Program-made: the position numbers and the translations under genes
Origin: an uncultured Ruegeria sp.
Lineage (GTDB): Bacteria > Pseudomonadota > Alphaproteobacteria > Rhodobacterales > Rhodobacteraceae
Length of the DNA stretch: 64,000 bases
Assembly: GCF_947500045.1 (NCBI RefSeq)
Contig: NZ_CANMQQ010000018.1
Location: 1 to 64,000, forward strand
Reading direction: 5' to 3'
Notes under the pieces: generated by a model
What the model saw: the letters and a program-made list of their open reading frames with translations, nothing else
What the model was told of the DNA's origin: nothing
Databases searched by the model: none
Part shown: in pieces, positions 24,989 to 34,136 of the stretch
Layout of the letters: every line of letters starts with the position of its first letter
How positions within the stretch are numbered: the first letter of the stretch is position 1

Positions 24989-25747
24989 ATGTCTGCATAC
25001 GATGCTCTGGAAGCCGAAATGACCAAACACCCCAGTCAAGTGAACGATGAAAGACCCGCCATTCTCTGTGTTGCAGGCTTTGGTGACAATGCGAGCATGT
25101 ATGACGGTTTGGCTGACACCCACCTCGCCAACAGCTATCGTGTGCTACCCATCAATCTTCCGGGATTTGGCGCTCCGCCACTGGCAAAAGAAACAACTCT
25201 CGGAGCACTTGCGCAAACCGTCGCCGACGAAGCGAACAAGCACAGAGCCGAGATCATTGTCGCTCATTCGGTTGCTTCAATCATAGCTTCACTGGCTGCG
25301 AAAAGGGCGGGCTGTCCTTTGACAACCATTATTTCTTTAGAAGGTAACATCACTGCCGAGGATGCCTATTTTTCGGGAACTGCCGCCGACTACGGTGATC
25401 CGGTTGCGTTTCGTGCGGCGTTTCTTGAGCGGCTTGATGAAATGGCGAAAACGGCACAAATCATCCGACGGTATCGTAATGAAGTTTCGAAGGCCGATAC
25501 TCTGGCGCTGTGGCAACTCGGCACCGACGCACGGCATTTTTCAGCAAGCTGCGTGCCCGGCGAGCTTTTGCAGAACGCGGCAAATGTGATTTATCTCTAC
25601 AACCCCGATAACTGTCCGGATAGCACCGTCCGTTGGTTAGAAGAAAACATGATGGATCGGATCGTTCTCGAAAATGCCACACACTGGGCGAGCGTTGATC
25701 AGCCCGAAAGGCTTGCAGAAATGATTGCTGAGGCACTCCGCCGATAG
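24989..25747 (+). CDS. Alpha/beta hydrolase
   Basis: A 252-aa cytoplasmic hydrolase. It has a strand plus oxyanion segment (ILCVAGFGDNASMYDGL), LPGFGAPP, a nucleophile region VAHSVAS (Gly of GxSxG replaced by Ala on the first side) and a C-terminal His (ENATHWASVDQPERL). The frame reaches back to 24926, but that part is family-1 repeat DNA (GAGGTCGGCTTGGAGCCCA at 24942-24960), so I start at ATG 24989. Substrate unknown. Confidence 0.82.
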   Translation: MSAYDALEAEMTKHPSQVNDERPAILCVAGFGDNASMYDGLADTHLANSYRVLPINLPGFGAPPLAKETTLGALAQTVADEANKHRAEIIVAHSVASIIASLAAKRAGCPLTTIISLEGNITAEDAYFSGTAADYGDPVAFRAAFLERLDEMAKTAQIIRRYRNEVSKADTLALWQLGTDARHFSASCVPGELLQNAANVIYLYNPDNCPDSTVRWLEENMMDRIVLENATHWASVDQPERLAEMIAEALRR

Positions 25748-25860
25748 GCGAATGCAGCAGTTCACAATTGGATAGATGAAAGTTGGCTTTGTATTGGTTT
25801 TCCGCAAGAAACGGGTCGCGGTGTCAGGATCGCTCAGGCTAATCCGTTAGGTAATAGTTA

Positions 25861-26811
25861 GTGACGAAACCAGAAGACATGACAAACCAACCCATGCCAG
25901 CAATGGATTTTACAGCCAGCGTCATGCTGCTTCTGCTCGCTGCGGTCTGGGGCGGGTCGTTCTTCTTTGGCGAGGTTGCACTGACTGAAGTGCCCCCGCT
26001 GACAATAACGCTGCATAGGGTGATCTGGGCAGTCCCAATACTGGCACTCATCGTCCTATTCAAAGGATTGAGTGTTCCACGTGCCCCTCAGGTATGGGGC
26101 GCTTATCTCGTTATGGGAGCGCTCAACAACGCAATCCCATTCTCATTGATCTTCTGGGGGCAAACGCAAATCGACAGCGGGCTGGCTTCAATCCTCAACG
26201 CAACGACAGCAATGTTCGCAGCGGTCGTGGCGGGTTTGCTTCTTAAGGACGAGCCGTTAACTCCGAAGAAGATTGCAGGTGCTGCATTGGGTATTTTGGG
26301 GGTGGCCTTCATTATGGGGCCAAGTGCATTGACCGAGTTCAATCCGAGCAATCTGGCTCAGCTAGCTATCCTTGGGGCAACGCTCTCCTATGCATTTGCC
26401 GGTGTCTGGGGCAGAACTGCTCTTTCAGGCCAACCACCACTTGTGAATGCACTTGGCATGCTGATCGGTAGCACAGTGCTTATGATCCCTATTGTTCTCG
26501 TGATGGATGGCCCCCCAAACTTGGCTCTGTCGACTGGCATATGGGCTGCGCTTCTTGGAATGGCCGCACTATCAACAGCACTGGCCTATGTTCTCTATTT
26601 CGCAATCCTTGCGCGCGCCGGTGCCGCCAACCTGCTTTTGGTTACACTGCTGATCCCACCGTTCGCTATCGGCCTTGGCGTTTCATTCCTGGGTGAAAAG
26701 ATGGAGCCGAACGCGTGGGTTGGATTTGCCATCATTGCCCTTGGCTTTGCTGTAACCGACGGCCGGCTTTTTTCCCGCTTTGTCAGGCACAAGCCTCAAC
26801 AAGTAGAATGA
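25861..26811 (+). CDS. EamA-type DMT-superfamily transporter
   Basis: A 316-aa inner-membrane protein made of two EamA repeats, about ten helices in total. Conserved motifs are visible: the first-helix AAVWGGSFFFGEVAL and the NAIPFSLIFWGQTQI, NATTAMFAAVVAGLLLKDEPL and LGEKMEPNAWVGFAII segments. Such proteins export amino acids or other metabolites. The GTG at 25861 and the ATG at 25879 are both possible starts; neither has a strong ribosome site. It stands alone. Confidence 0.9.
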   Translation: MTKPEDMTNQPMPAMDFTASVMLLLLAAVWGGSFFFGEVALTEVPPLTITLHRVIWAVPILALIVLFKGLSVPRAPQVWGAYLVMGALNNAIPFSLIFWGQTQIDSGLASILNATTAMFAAVVAGLLLKDEPLTPKKIAGAALGILGVAFIMGPSALTEFNPSNLAQLAILGATLSYAFAGVWGRTALSGQPPLVNALGMLIGSTVLMIPIVLVMDGPPNLALSTGIWAALLGMAALSTALAYVLYFAILARAGAANLLLVTLLIPPFAIGLGVSFLGEKMEPNAWVGFAIIALGFAVTDGRLFSRFVRHKPQQVE

Positions 26812-27045
26812 GGTGCAATCTAGAATAACGTTGACCGTCACATTACGGGGTGACGATACCCATCGTCACCAACTGACACGGCCAAGCGTCGGGTCTATTA
26901 TTGAGTAGCGGACATTCAGCAACGGTAGGGCTCTTGGATCAGATAGAAACCTAACCGTTGATTAAGAACTTTGCGTCGATAAGATGAATGCAAAGATCGA
27001 AATACATTTGCTATTCTGCTTTGCAATTTTTTGGAGGTTTGATCG

Positions 27046-29469
27046 ATGGTGAGACGCACAGCCACACTGGGGATGATTATAGCCCTCAGCCCGATCGCGG
27101 TGCTGGCTCAGGATGCCCCTGTTATGAAAGAGCCTCTTGGCTATCCAGGTTTCAACGGGAAGATCGAGTTGGATGTCAGAGACTCCCAGTCAGACTGGAC
27201 GCCGTTCACGCCAAAGGCGGCACCAGAAGGTTCACCAAATATCCTGTTTGTCCTTTATGACGACACCGGATTGGGTGCGTGGTCGCCCTATGGCGGCAAA
27301 ATCAATATGCCAACAATGGATGACCTTGCAGAGCAAGGGCTGACGTTCACTCAATGGCATACCACGGCCCTGTGTTCGCCAACACGTTCGACCCTGTTGA
27401 CAGGCCGCAATCATCATCTCAACGGGATGGCTGCGATTACGGAAACTGCGGACGGCTTTCCAGGGGCCAGCGGGCGGTTACCTCCACAAGTGACCACGGT
27501 AGCTGATGTTTTGCAGGCCAATGGCTATAGTACATTCTGGATTGGAAAGAACCACAACGTCCCTGAGCAAGACGTCGCTTCGGGCGCAAGCCGCACCGAA
27601 TGGCCTTTGAACCAGGGATTCGACCGGTTCTATGGTTTCCTGGGTGGCGAAACCAACCAATGGTATCCTGACCTGGTCGAAGACAACCAATTCATAGAGC
27701 AACCCTATGGTCCGGAAGATGGCTATCACCTGTCCAAGGATTTGGCAGACAAAGCCATCTCGATGCTGCGCGACCAGAAAGCAACCAACCCGTCAAAACC
27801 CTGGTACATGTGGTTCAACCCCGGGGCCAATCACGCCCCTCACCACGCATCGACGGAATGGTCAGACAAGTACAAAGGCGTCTTTGACGAGGGTTATGAC
27901 GTCTACCGGGAAGAAATCACCAAGGCCATGATCGAACGGGGAATTGTACCTGAGGGCACGGTCAATACGGAATTGAACTTCCTGCCTGAAGGGATCGCCA
28001 ACCCGGATGATACTATTCGCCCCTGGGACAGTCTCAATGACGACGAAAAGAAACTGTTCGCGCGTATGGCCGAAGTTTACGCGGGTTTCTCGGAATATAC
28101 TGACAGTCAGGTTGGACGAATTGTCGATTACCTGAAAGAAACTGGGCAGTATGAGAACACTCTGATCATCTACGCCGCTGACAACGGAGCCTCTGGCGAA
28201 GGGTCACCGAATGGGTCCGTGAACGAGAACAAGTTTTTCAACGGCTTCCCGGATGAGCTCGCGGAGAATATGAAATATCTCGACACGCTGGGTGGCCCTG
28301 AAACCTACAACCATTATCCAACAGGATGGGCCGCTGCCTTCTCGGCTCCGTTCAAGATGTTCAAGCGCTATTCAAACTATGCAGGTGGAACCAATGATCC
28401 GCTTGTCATGTCATGGCCAAACGGCATCAGCGAGGGAGGTGAAATCCGGCACCAGTATCACCATTCGGTTGATATCGTTCCAACCATTCTTGAGATCACC
28501 GGACTGGAGATGCCCACGACAAACAATGGCGTCGAACAATACCCACTATCCGGCGTGTCGATGGCATACACCTTTGACGCGGAACCGGACGATCCCACCC
28601 AAAAAGAAGTGCAATACTACACGATGCTTGGTACGCGCGGCATCTGGAAAGATGGCTGGAAAGCCGTCGCTGTTCATGCGCCACTGACCGGGACAAGCGA
28701 TTTCGACAAGGATGCTTGGGAGCTTTACCACGTCGATGTGGACCGTTCTGAAGCAAACAACCTCGCCGAACAGGAGCCGGAAAAGCTGCAAGAGCTGATC
28801 CAGGTCTGGTTTGATGAGGCCGCAAAGAACAATGTACTGCCCCTTGATGACCGAAGCGCAGTTGAAATCCTCGGAATCGAGCGTCCGACTGCCGAACCTC
28901 CGCGCGACACCTACGTCTACTATCCGAACACGACCTGTGTGCCGGAAGGTGTAGCCGTCAATGTACGTGGACGGGATTATAAGATCCTTGCCAATGTTGA
29001 GATTGAGGATGAAGACGCCAATGGCGTCATCTTCGCCCATGGCTCGCGGTTTGGTGGCCATTCTCTGTTGGTCAAGGACAAGAAGCTTTACTACGTCTAC
29101 AACTTCCTGGGCATCCAACCGGAGCAGACATTTGAATCAAACGTTGAGTTGGAACCGGGCGTGTATACGTTGGGAATGGAATTCGATGCCACTGGCACAG
29201 GTGACAATGGCGAGGTTCTGGGCTCGATGAAGCTTTACATCGATGATCAGGAGGTGGCCTCAGGCGATATGCGCACGCAATCTGGCAAGTTCACGCTGTC
29301 TGGGGATGGTTTGTGCATCGGATATGACAGCGGCGACGCCGTCAGCCAGCTTTACAACACCCCGGGGGAGTTTACAGGTGGCACGATCCAGAAAGTGGCC
29401 GTGTCTGTGTCTGGCGACAGTTATGAAAGCATGGAAGCCGCTGCGAAGCGGATGTTGAAGCGGCAGTGA
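27046..29469 (+). CDS. Periplasmic arylsulfatase
   Basis: An 807-aa sulfatase with a signal peptide ending VLAQ (about 22). The metal site starts with DDTG at 72-75, and the formylglycine motif is C110-S-P-T-R (CSPTRSTLLTGR), so a maturase elsewhere in the genome would be needed. Further motifs are GKNHNVP, APHHAS and AADNGASGEGS. Residues about 640-800 form a C-terminal beta-rich domain typical of the large arylsulfatase subfamily. TGGAGG precedes the ATG. It should desulfate aryl or alkyl sulfate esters to supply sulfur or carbon, and it is a single gene ending in a hairpin. Confidence 0.92.
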   Translation: MVRRTATLGMIIALSPIAVLAQDAPVMKEPLGYPGFNGKIELDVRDSQSDWTPFTPKAAPEGSPNILFVLYDDTGLGAWSPYGGKINMPTMDDLAEQGLTFTQWHTTALCSPTRSTLLTGRNHHLNGMAAITETADGFPGASGRLPPQVTTVADVLQANGYSTFWIGKNHNVPEQDVASGASRTEWPLNQGFDRFYGFLGGETNQWYPDLVEDNQFIEQPYGPEDGYHLSKDLADKAISMLRDQKATNPSKPWYMWFNPGANHAPHHASTEWSDKYKGVFDEGYDVYREEITKAMIERGIVPEGTVNTELNFLPEGIANPDDTIRPWDSLNDDEKKLFARMAEVYAGFSEYTDSQVGRIVDYLKETGQYENTLIIYAADNGASGEGSPNGSVNENKFFNGFPDELAENMKYLDTLGGPETYNHYPTGWAAAFSAPFKMFKRYSNYAGGTNDPLVMSWPNGISEGGEIRHQYHHSVDIVPTILEITGLEMPTTNNGVEQYPLSGVSMAYTFDAEPDDPTQKEVQYYTMLGTRGIWKDGWKAVAVHAPLTGTSDFDKDAWELYHVDVDRSEANNLAEQEPEKLQELIQVWFDEAAKNNVLPLDDRSAVEILGIERPTAEPPRDTYVYYPNTTCVPEGVAVNVRGRDYKILANVEIEDEDANGVIFAHGSRFGGHSLLVKDKKLYYVYNFLGIQPEQTFESNVELEPGVYTLGMEFDATGTGDNGEVLGSMKLYIDDQEVASGDMRTQSGKFTLSGDGLCIGYDSGDAVSQLYNTPGEFTGGTIQKVAVSVSGDSYESMEAAAKRMLKRQ

Positions 29470-29488
29470 ACTACGACCAGCAATTGCA

Positions 29489-29513
29489 AGGAGTGCGTAA
29501 TCAGCGCACTCCT
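29489..29513 (+). terminator. Hairpin after the arylsulfatase gene
   Basis: AGGAGTGCG (29489-29497) pairs perfectly with CGCACTCCT (29505-29513) around a 7-nt loop, 20 bp past the stop. There is no long T-run after it, so termination may be weak or factor-dependent. The rest of the gap to 29768 shows only a faint repeat-like stretch near 29610-29645. Confidence 0.6.
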
Positions 29514-29768
29514 ATCATCTGAAGCCGCAATTGAGCATTTCGACTATAAAATACCCTCCCAGTTAAACATTGCAGGGCCAATTCTTATGTCTGCTTTGGG
29601 CCGGTCAGTCCTTTTCGGGAATTTGCGAAGCTGGCGTTTAGCTCGCTGGTACAAATTTTCCCTTAGACCTACCTATACTTCGCAACAAATCCGGAAAAGG
29701 CATCAGAATACGTGTTTTCTTCGATCTGGGCTCATTAGTGTGTGATGCATCCTGGTAGCCAGAGAGAG

Positions 29769-30554
29769 TTACGACATTTTGTAATCCGACAGCAGACGAC
29801 GCTTTTCAGCTATCGCTTCTCTGCGGTTGCGTTCGATCCCCAGCCTAAAGGACTCTTCGACGAAGTCGATGTGATTAGTCGCGGCTTTTTCGGCGCGTTG
29901 CTCATCGCCGTCAACTACTGCCTGGCCAAGCTCCATATGCTGGTCCAGCAGCTGCTTTCCAGTGCCGTCAATTGTTTTCAGAAAGTCGCGGTTGTAGAAC
30001 ACACCCTTACGTGTGAGCTCGTAGATCGAAGCCATGATATGGATCAGGGTTGCGTTCTGGCTGGCGTCGACGATTGCAGAGTGCAGCGCAAAATCCGCTT
30101 CTTGAGAAGCTTTGGTATCGTTTTCACGCCAAGCGCGCTCATTCTCGACCAAAATCTCCGCAATCCTCTCTTGGTCGGCCTTTGTAGCGCGTCGCGCGGC
30201 AAGGCGGGCGGCAAAACCTTCCTGTTCACGCCGGTATTCCAAATAATCGAAAAAGGCGGGCTCATGTCGCTCATAAAGCGCGAGCAGTGCAGGCATCATG
30301 GCCTGTCCGGTTAGTGCAGCGACAAAGGTCCCTTCACCATGTTGCGTCGTGACCAGGTCGCGTTCTTCCAGAACAGACAGGGCTTCGCGCAGTTTCGGGC
30401 GCGACACGCGCAACATCTCGGCGAGGTCTCGCTCCGAGGGCAGTTTGCGGCCCTGTTTCAGGACGCCCGAGGCGATCAGGTCCTCGATCTGAGCCACGAC
30501 AGCTTGAGCCAGCGATTCGTGGCCGACAGGTTCAAATATCGCTGTGGGGCTCAT
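29769..30554 (-). CDS. FadR-type GntR-family regulator of the lactate operon
   Basis: A 261-aa regulator with a GntR winged helix (LKQGRKLPSERDLAEMLRVSRPKLREALSVLEERDLVTTQHGEGTFV) and an FCD ligand domain carrying the metal/ligand residues in ADFALHSAIVDAS and QHMELGQAVVDGD. LldR and GlcC belong to this subfamily and respond to lactate or glycolate. It is divergent from the TRAP/lactate dehydrogenase operon, and a TGGTAAA-N5-TTTACCA dyad sits before that operon. Repression relieved by lactate is the likely mode. Confidence 0.9.
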   Translation of the reverse strand: MSPTAIFEPVGHESLAQAVVAQIEDLIASGVLKQGRKLPSERDLAEMLRVSRPKLREALSVLEERDLVTTQHGEGTFVAALTGQAMMPALLALYERHEPAFFDYLEYRREQEGFAARLAARRATKADQERIAEILVENERAWRENDTKASQEADFALHSAIVDASQNATLIHIMASIYELTRKGVFYNRDFLKTIDGTGKQLLDQHMELGQAVVDGDEQRAEKAATNHIDFVEESFRLGIERNRREAIAEKRRLLSDYKMS

Positions 30555-30799
30555 GATTCTGATCTCCGCTCAATGCCAAAACTAAAGAGTACTGGTAAAT
30601 AAATATATCCATAGCTGGTCAAAACTCAAGCTACAACGCTCATCAAGAACTTCGAACTTAGCAGCATGATATAAATAGATTTTAGTCGATTCTTCTTTTT
30701 GGGTCGTCTTCGGGTCATATCCTGAACTTTACTGAATTCTACTTGATTTAGCACATCATGAATATCCAGTGGTAAATAAACTTGTTGACTGGTTATTAT

Positions 30800-30818
30800 T
30801 GGTAAAGTTAATTTACCA
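30800..30818. promoter_or_regulatory. GntR/FadR-type operator
   Basis: TGGTAAA (30800-30806) and TTTACCA (30812-30818) form a perfect inverted repeat with a 5-base spacer, matching the TGGT..ACCA type bound by FadR-family proteins. Two further half-sites, TGGTAAATAAA, occur at about 30592 and 30771. The dyad is about 75 bp upstream of the binding-protein start. Nothing else is visible in the 337-bp divergent region. Confidence 0.75.
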
Positions 30819-30891
30819 CCGGAGCGGCGCTGGAAGAACCCGCGCCACTGATTGGGGTAAAAGTGCCCCGACCAACCCTGGAGGAGATTTC

Positions 30892-31941
30892 ATGAAGAAG
30901 ACCCTGACGAGCCTTGCAGTGGCCGCCAGCCTGCTGGCCGCACCTGCGGTTGCCGCTGACAAGCTGCTGCTGAAAACCCCGATTGCCTTTTCGACCGAGC
31001 TTCCGGGCCTTGGTTCACCGATCCCGCGCGTTGCTGAGCAGCTTGAGCTGATGTCGGGCGGCACCTTGAAGATGAAAGTGTACGAGCCGGGCAAGCTGGT
31101 CCCGCCGTTTGAAATTCTGGACGCTGTGTCCACCGGCAAGATCAATTCTGGCTACACCACCGCCGGATACTGGGCCGGCAAAATCCCGGCCGCACCTCTG
31201 TTCTCGGCCGTTCCGTTCGGTCCAGAGGCTGGCGAATACATGGCGTGGCTTTATTACGGCAACGGCCTGACCCTCTATCAGGAAATGTATGATCAAGCAG
31301 GCTACAACGTACACGTTCTGCCCTGCGCTGTTATTGCGCCTGAAACCTCTGGCTGGTTCGCGACCGAGATCAACTCGCCAGAAGACCTGAATGGCCTGAA
31401 GATGCGCTTCTTTGGCCTTGGCGGCAAAGTCATGCAGAAGCTGGGCGTAGCAACCTCGCTGCTACCGGGTGGTGAGATCTTCCCGGCGCTGGAAAAAGGT
31501 GCCATCGACGCAACGGAATTCTCGATGCCAGCCATCGACGCGCGTCTGGGTTTCCACAAGCTGGTGAAATTCAACTACTTCCCCGGCTGGCACCAGCAGG
31601 CGACCGTGTTCGAACTGTTGATCAACAAGGACGTCTGGAACGAATCCAGCGACCAGCACAAAGCGATCATCGAAAGTGCCTGTAAGGCGTCGATGACAGA
31701 CAGCTTTGCAGAAGGCGAGGCGATCCAGCACGCCGCACTGCTCGACAATATTGAAAACAACGGTGTCACCATAAAGCAGTGGTCGCCCGAGATGCTCGAC
31801 ACCTTCCGTGCGACCTGGGAAGAGGTTGCCGCTGAAGAGGCTGCCAATGACGCCTTCTTCGCACAAGTTCTGGACGACATGAACGAATTCCGTGACGGCT
31901 ATGATCTCTGGAAGACGAACGCGTTCCTCCCGCGTCAGTAA
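30892..31941 (+). CDS. TRAP transporter solute-binding protein (DctP family)
   Basis: A 349-aa precursor with a signal peptide cleaved near AVAA (about 21). It shows the DctP/TakP-like fold: an ELMSGGTLKMKVYEPGKLVPPFEILDAV segment and the ligand helix region NGLKMRFFGLGGKVMQKLGV followed by EIFPALEKGAIDATEF. This subgroup binds 2-oxo- or hydroxy-monocarboxylates. GGAGGAG lies at the right distance before ATG 30892, well inside a longer open frame. It heads an operon with a fused TRAP permease and two lactate dehydrogenases, so lactate is the probable ligand. Confidence 0.9.
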   Translation: MKKTLTSLAVAASLLAAPAVAADKLLLKTPIAFSTELPGLGSPIPRVAEQLELMSGGTLKMKVYEPGKLVPPFEILDAVSTGKINSGYTTAGYWAGKIPAAPLFSAVPFGPEAGEYMAWLYYGNGLTLYQEMYDQAGYNVHVLPCAVIAPETSGWFATEINSPEDLNGLKMRFFGLGGKVMQKLGVATSLLPGGEIFPALEKGAIDATEFSMPAIDARLGFHKLVKFNYFPGWHQQATVFELLINKDVWNESSDQHKAIIESACKASMTDSFAEGEAIQHAALLDNIENNGVTIKQWSPEMLDTFRATWEEVAAEEAANDAFFAQVLDDMNEFRDGYDLWKTNAFLPRQ

Positions 31942-31958
31942 ACTCCCTTGCTGACGTA

Positions 31959-31987
31959 ACCGGGGCGGCGTCATCCGCCGCTCCGGT
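31959..31987 (+). terminator. GC-rich hairpin between TRAP binding-protein and permease genes
   Basis: ACCGGGGCGGCG (31959-31970) pairs with CGCCGCTCCGGT (31976-31987) over 12 bp with one G-T pair and a 5-nt loop, followed by TCTTATTTCC. It lies 17 bp after the binding-protein stop and within the operon. It probably attenuates read-through or protects the abundant upstream message. Confidence 0.7.
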
Positions 31988-32059
31988 TCTTATTTCCTGA
32001 TCTTCGGAATTTCTAACTTTTCACTGCCTGTGTGCCGGGCTGCTGAGCGAGGAATGACC

Positions 32060-34123
32060 ATGACCACGCAAAATAAACTTACCGATCCGGTCGAAGCCTA
32101 TGAAGGCATCCTGGAACACCCTGAAACCGACCGTCAGGGAATTGCCGTTGCCATCGACGCAAGCGTTAAGGCTGTTGGTCATGTGGTTATGTGGGCAAAT
32201 GTCCTGCTGATGGGAGCGATCTTTACCCAGGTCGCACTGCGGTACTTGCTGAGCCAGAACTATCCCAAACTGGATGAGATCCAATGGCATTTCTATGGCA
32301 TTGTCACGATGATCGGCATCTCTTATGCGCTGATCACCGACAGCCACGTGCGGGTGGATGTGCTGCATATGCAGTTGTCTCGCCGGGCTCAGAGGGTCGT
32401 TGAAGTGATCGGCATCCTGACCCTGCTGACCCCGTTCATCTATCTGATGATCGATCAGGGGTATGACTATTTCTATGAAAGCTTGCGCGTTAACGAGCGT
32501 TCGGACAGTCCCACTGGTCTGCCCGCTCGTTGGGCGCTCAAAGCGGTTATTCCGATCAGCTTTGTCTTGCTCGCGCTGGCCGCCTTGGCCCGATTGATCC
32601 ATGACGGGCATGCGTTGTTTTACGGGCCGGCGTCCGAGCGTGAAGGCGCGCCATTGCGACGTATTCTGTTGGTGCTGGCTGTGTTCGCCGCAGTTTGTGT
32701 CGGACTGGCTTTCCTCGTCGAAACAACCGAGGAAAAGCTGGTTATCGCAATGTTCCTGACTTTCATCGCATTGCTGTTCACCGGCTACCCGGTGGCCTGG
32801 GTTCTGGCAGGTGTCGGCGTGGGATACTGTGGGTTGGCCTATCTGTTCGACAACGACCTGATGTTGTGGACCGGGTTGGAGAGCACCTTTACCGGGCTGG
32901 ACTATTTGACTCTGGGAGCGGTGGTGAACCGTGTCTATGCGACCATGTCCAACGCGGTTTTGGTGGCTTTGCCGATGTTCATCTTCATGGGTCTGATGCT
33001 GGATGAAAGCGGCGTGGCCGAGCGTCTGATGACTTCGATGCAGCGTCTGTTCGGCACTGTACGCGGCGGTCTGGCAATTACAGTGACGCTGATTGGGATT
33101 ATTCTGGCGGCCTCAACCGGTATCATTGGTGCGTCCGTGGTGTTGTTGGGGGTTCTGTCGCTGCCGTCGATGATGCAGCAGAAGTACCAGCCGACACTGG
33201 CCGCTGGCGTGGTTTCGGCCTCTGGCACGCTCGGCATCTTGATCCCGCCGTCGATCATGCTGGTGATCATGGCCGATCAGATGGCATTGTCGGTCGGAGA
33301 CCTTTTCATGGCAGCCGTCTTCCCCGGTGTAATCATCGGCGGGTTGTATCTGACCTACATTTTCATCCTTGCACTGGTAAATCGCGACGCGGCCCCTGTG
33401 CCCGAAGGTGCTAAAGCCCCCGACTGGGACGCCGTTAAAGATGTGCTGATCGCCGTCATTCCGACGCTTATCCTGATCCTTGCCGTACTGGGCTCGATCT
33501 TCGCAGGCTTGACCACACCGACCGAGGCCTCTGGCATCGGTGCTTTGGGCGCGACGCTGCTCGCATTGGGATATCGCAAACTGACCTTCCACAAGCTGTG
33601 GAACGTGCTGGTGTCGACCTTCAACACCACCGCCTATATCTTTGCGATCTTCCTTGGCGCGACTGTCTTTTCTTACGTCCTGCGTGAACTTGGTGGCGAT
33701 GAGTTGATCGAGCATGTTGTTCAATCCACCGGGTTCGGCGCGAATGGCACTATCCTGTTCATCCTGTTCATCGTCTTCCTTCTGGGCTTTGTGCTGGATT
33801 GGATCGAGATCACGCTGATCGTTCTGCCGCTGATGCGTCCGATCGTGAATGGGCTGGGTATCGATATCCCTGGCTTTGGCGTTCTGGATGAACCTGCGCT
33901 GGTGTGGTTCGTGATCCTGGTCGCAGTGACGCTGCAAACCAGCTTCCTGACACCGCCCGTTGGATTTGCGCTGTTCTATCTGAAAGGCGTCTGCCCGCCC
34001 GAAATCAAGCTAATGCACATCTATAAAGGCATTATCCCCTTCGTTCTGCTGCAGCTGACCGGTCTGGCGCTGGTCTTCCTGTGGCCAACTCTTGCCACTT
34101 GGTTGCCCTCGGTCGCCTATTAA
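32060..34123 (+). CDS. TRAP transporter fused DctQM permease
   Basis: A 687-aa membrane protein joining the small four-helix DctQ subunit (residues about 30-200, with WHFYGIVTMIGISYALITDSHVRVDVLH) to the large DctM subunit (about 230-687, with VALPMFIFMGLMLDESG, ASTGIIGASVVLLG, LGILIPPSIMLVIMADQ and ETTLIVLPLMRP-like helices). Fused QM permeases are known in this family. A GAGGAA box favours ATG 32060 over the ATG at 32054, which the box touches. It carries the substrate delivered by the upstream binding protein, driven by a sodium or proton gradient. Confidence 0.93.
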   Translation: MTTQNKLTDPVEAYEGILEHPETDRQGIAVAIDASVKAVGHVVMWANVLLMGAIFTQVALRYLLSQNYPKLDEIQWHFYGIVTMIGISYALITDSHVRVDVLHMQLSRRAQRVVEVIGILTLLTPFIYLMIDQGYDYFYESLRVNERSDSPTGLPARWALKAVIPISFVLLALAALARLIHDGHALFYGPASEREGAPLRRILLVLAVFAAVCVGLAFLVETTEEKLVIAMFLTFIALLFTGYPVAWVLAGVGVGYCGLAYLFDNDLMLWTGLESTFTGLDYLTLGAVVNRVYATMSNAVLVALPMFIFMGLMLDESGVAERLMTSMQRLFGTVRGGLAITVTLIGIILAASTGIIGASVVLLGVLSLPSMMQQKYQPTLAAGVVSASGTLGILIPPSIMLVIMADQMALSVGDLFMAAVFPGVIIGGLYLTYIFILALVNRDAAPVPEGAKAPDWDAVKDVLIAVIPTLILILAVLGSIFAGLTTPTEASGIGALGATLLALGYRKLTFHKLWNVLVSTFNTTAYIFAIFLGATVFSYVLRELGGDELIEHVVQSTGFGANGTILFILFIVFLLGFVLDWIEITLIVLPLMRPIVNGLGIDIPGFGVLDEPALVWFVILVAVTLQTSFLTPPVGFALFYLKGVCPPEIKLMHIYKGIIPFVLLQLTGLALVFLWPTLATWLPSVAY

Positions 34124-34136
34124 AGGAGCTTTCTCG

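Noticed and set aside
33113..33937. A 274-codon frame antisense to the TRAP permease gene
   Set aside because: The sense strand has an unmistakable DctM protein. The antisense product is Gln/His/Asp-rich low-complexity sequence, as expected from reading membrane-protein codons backwards.
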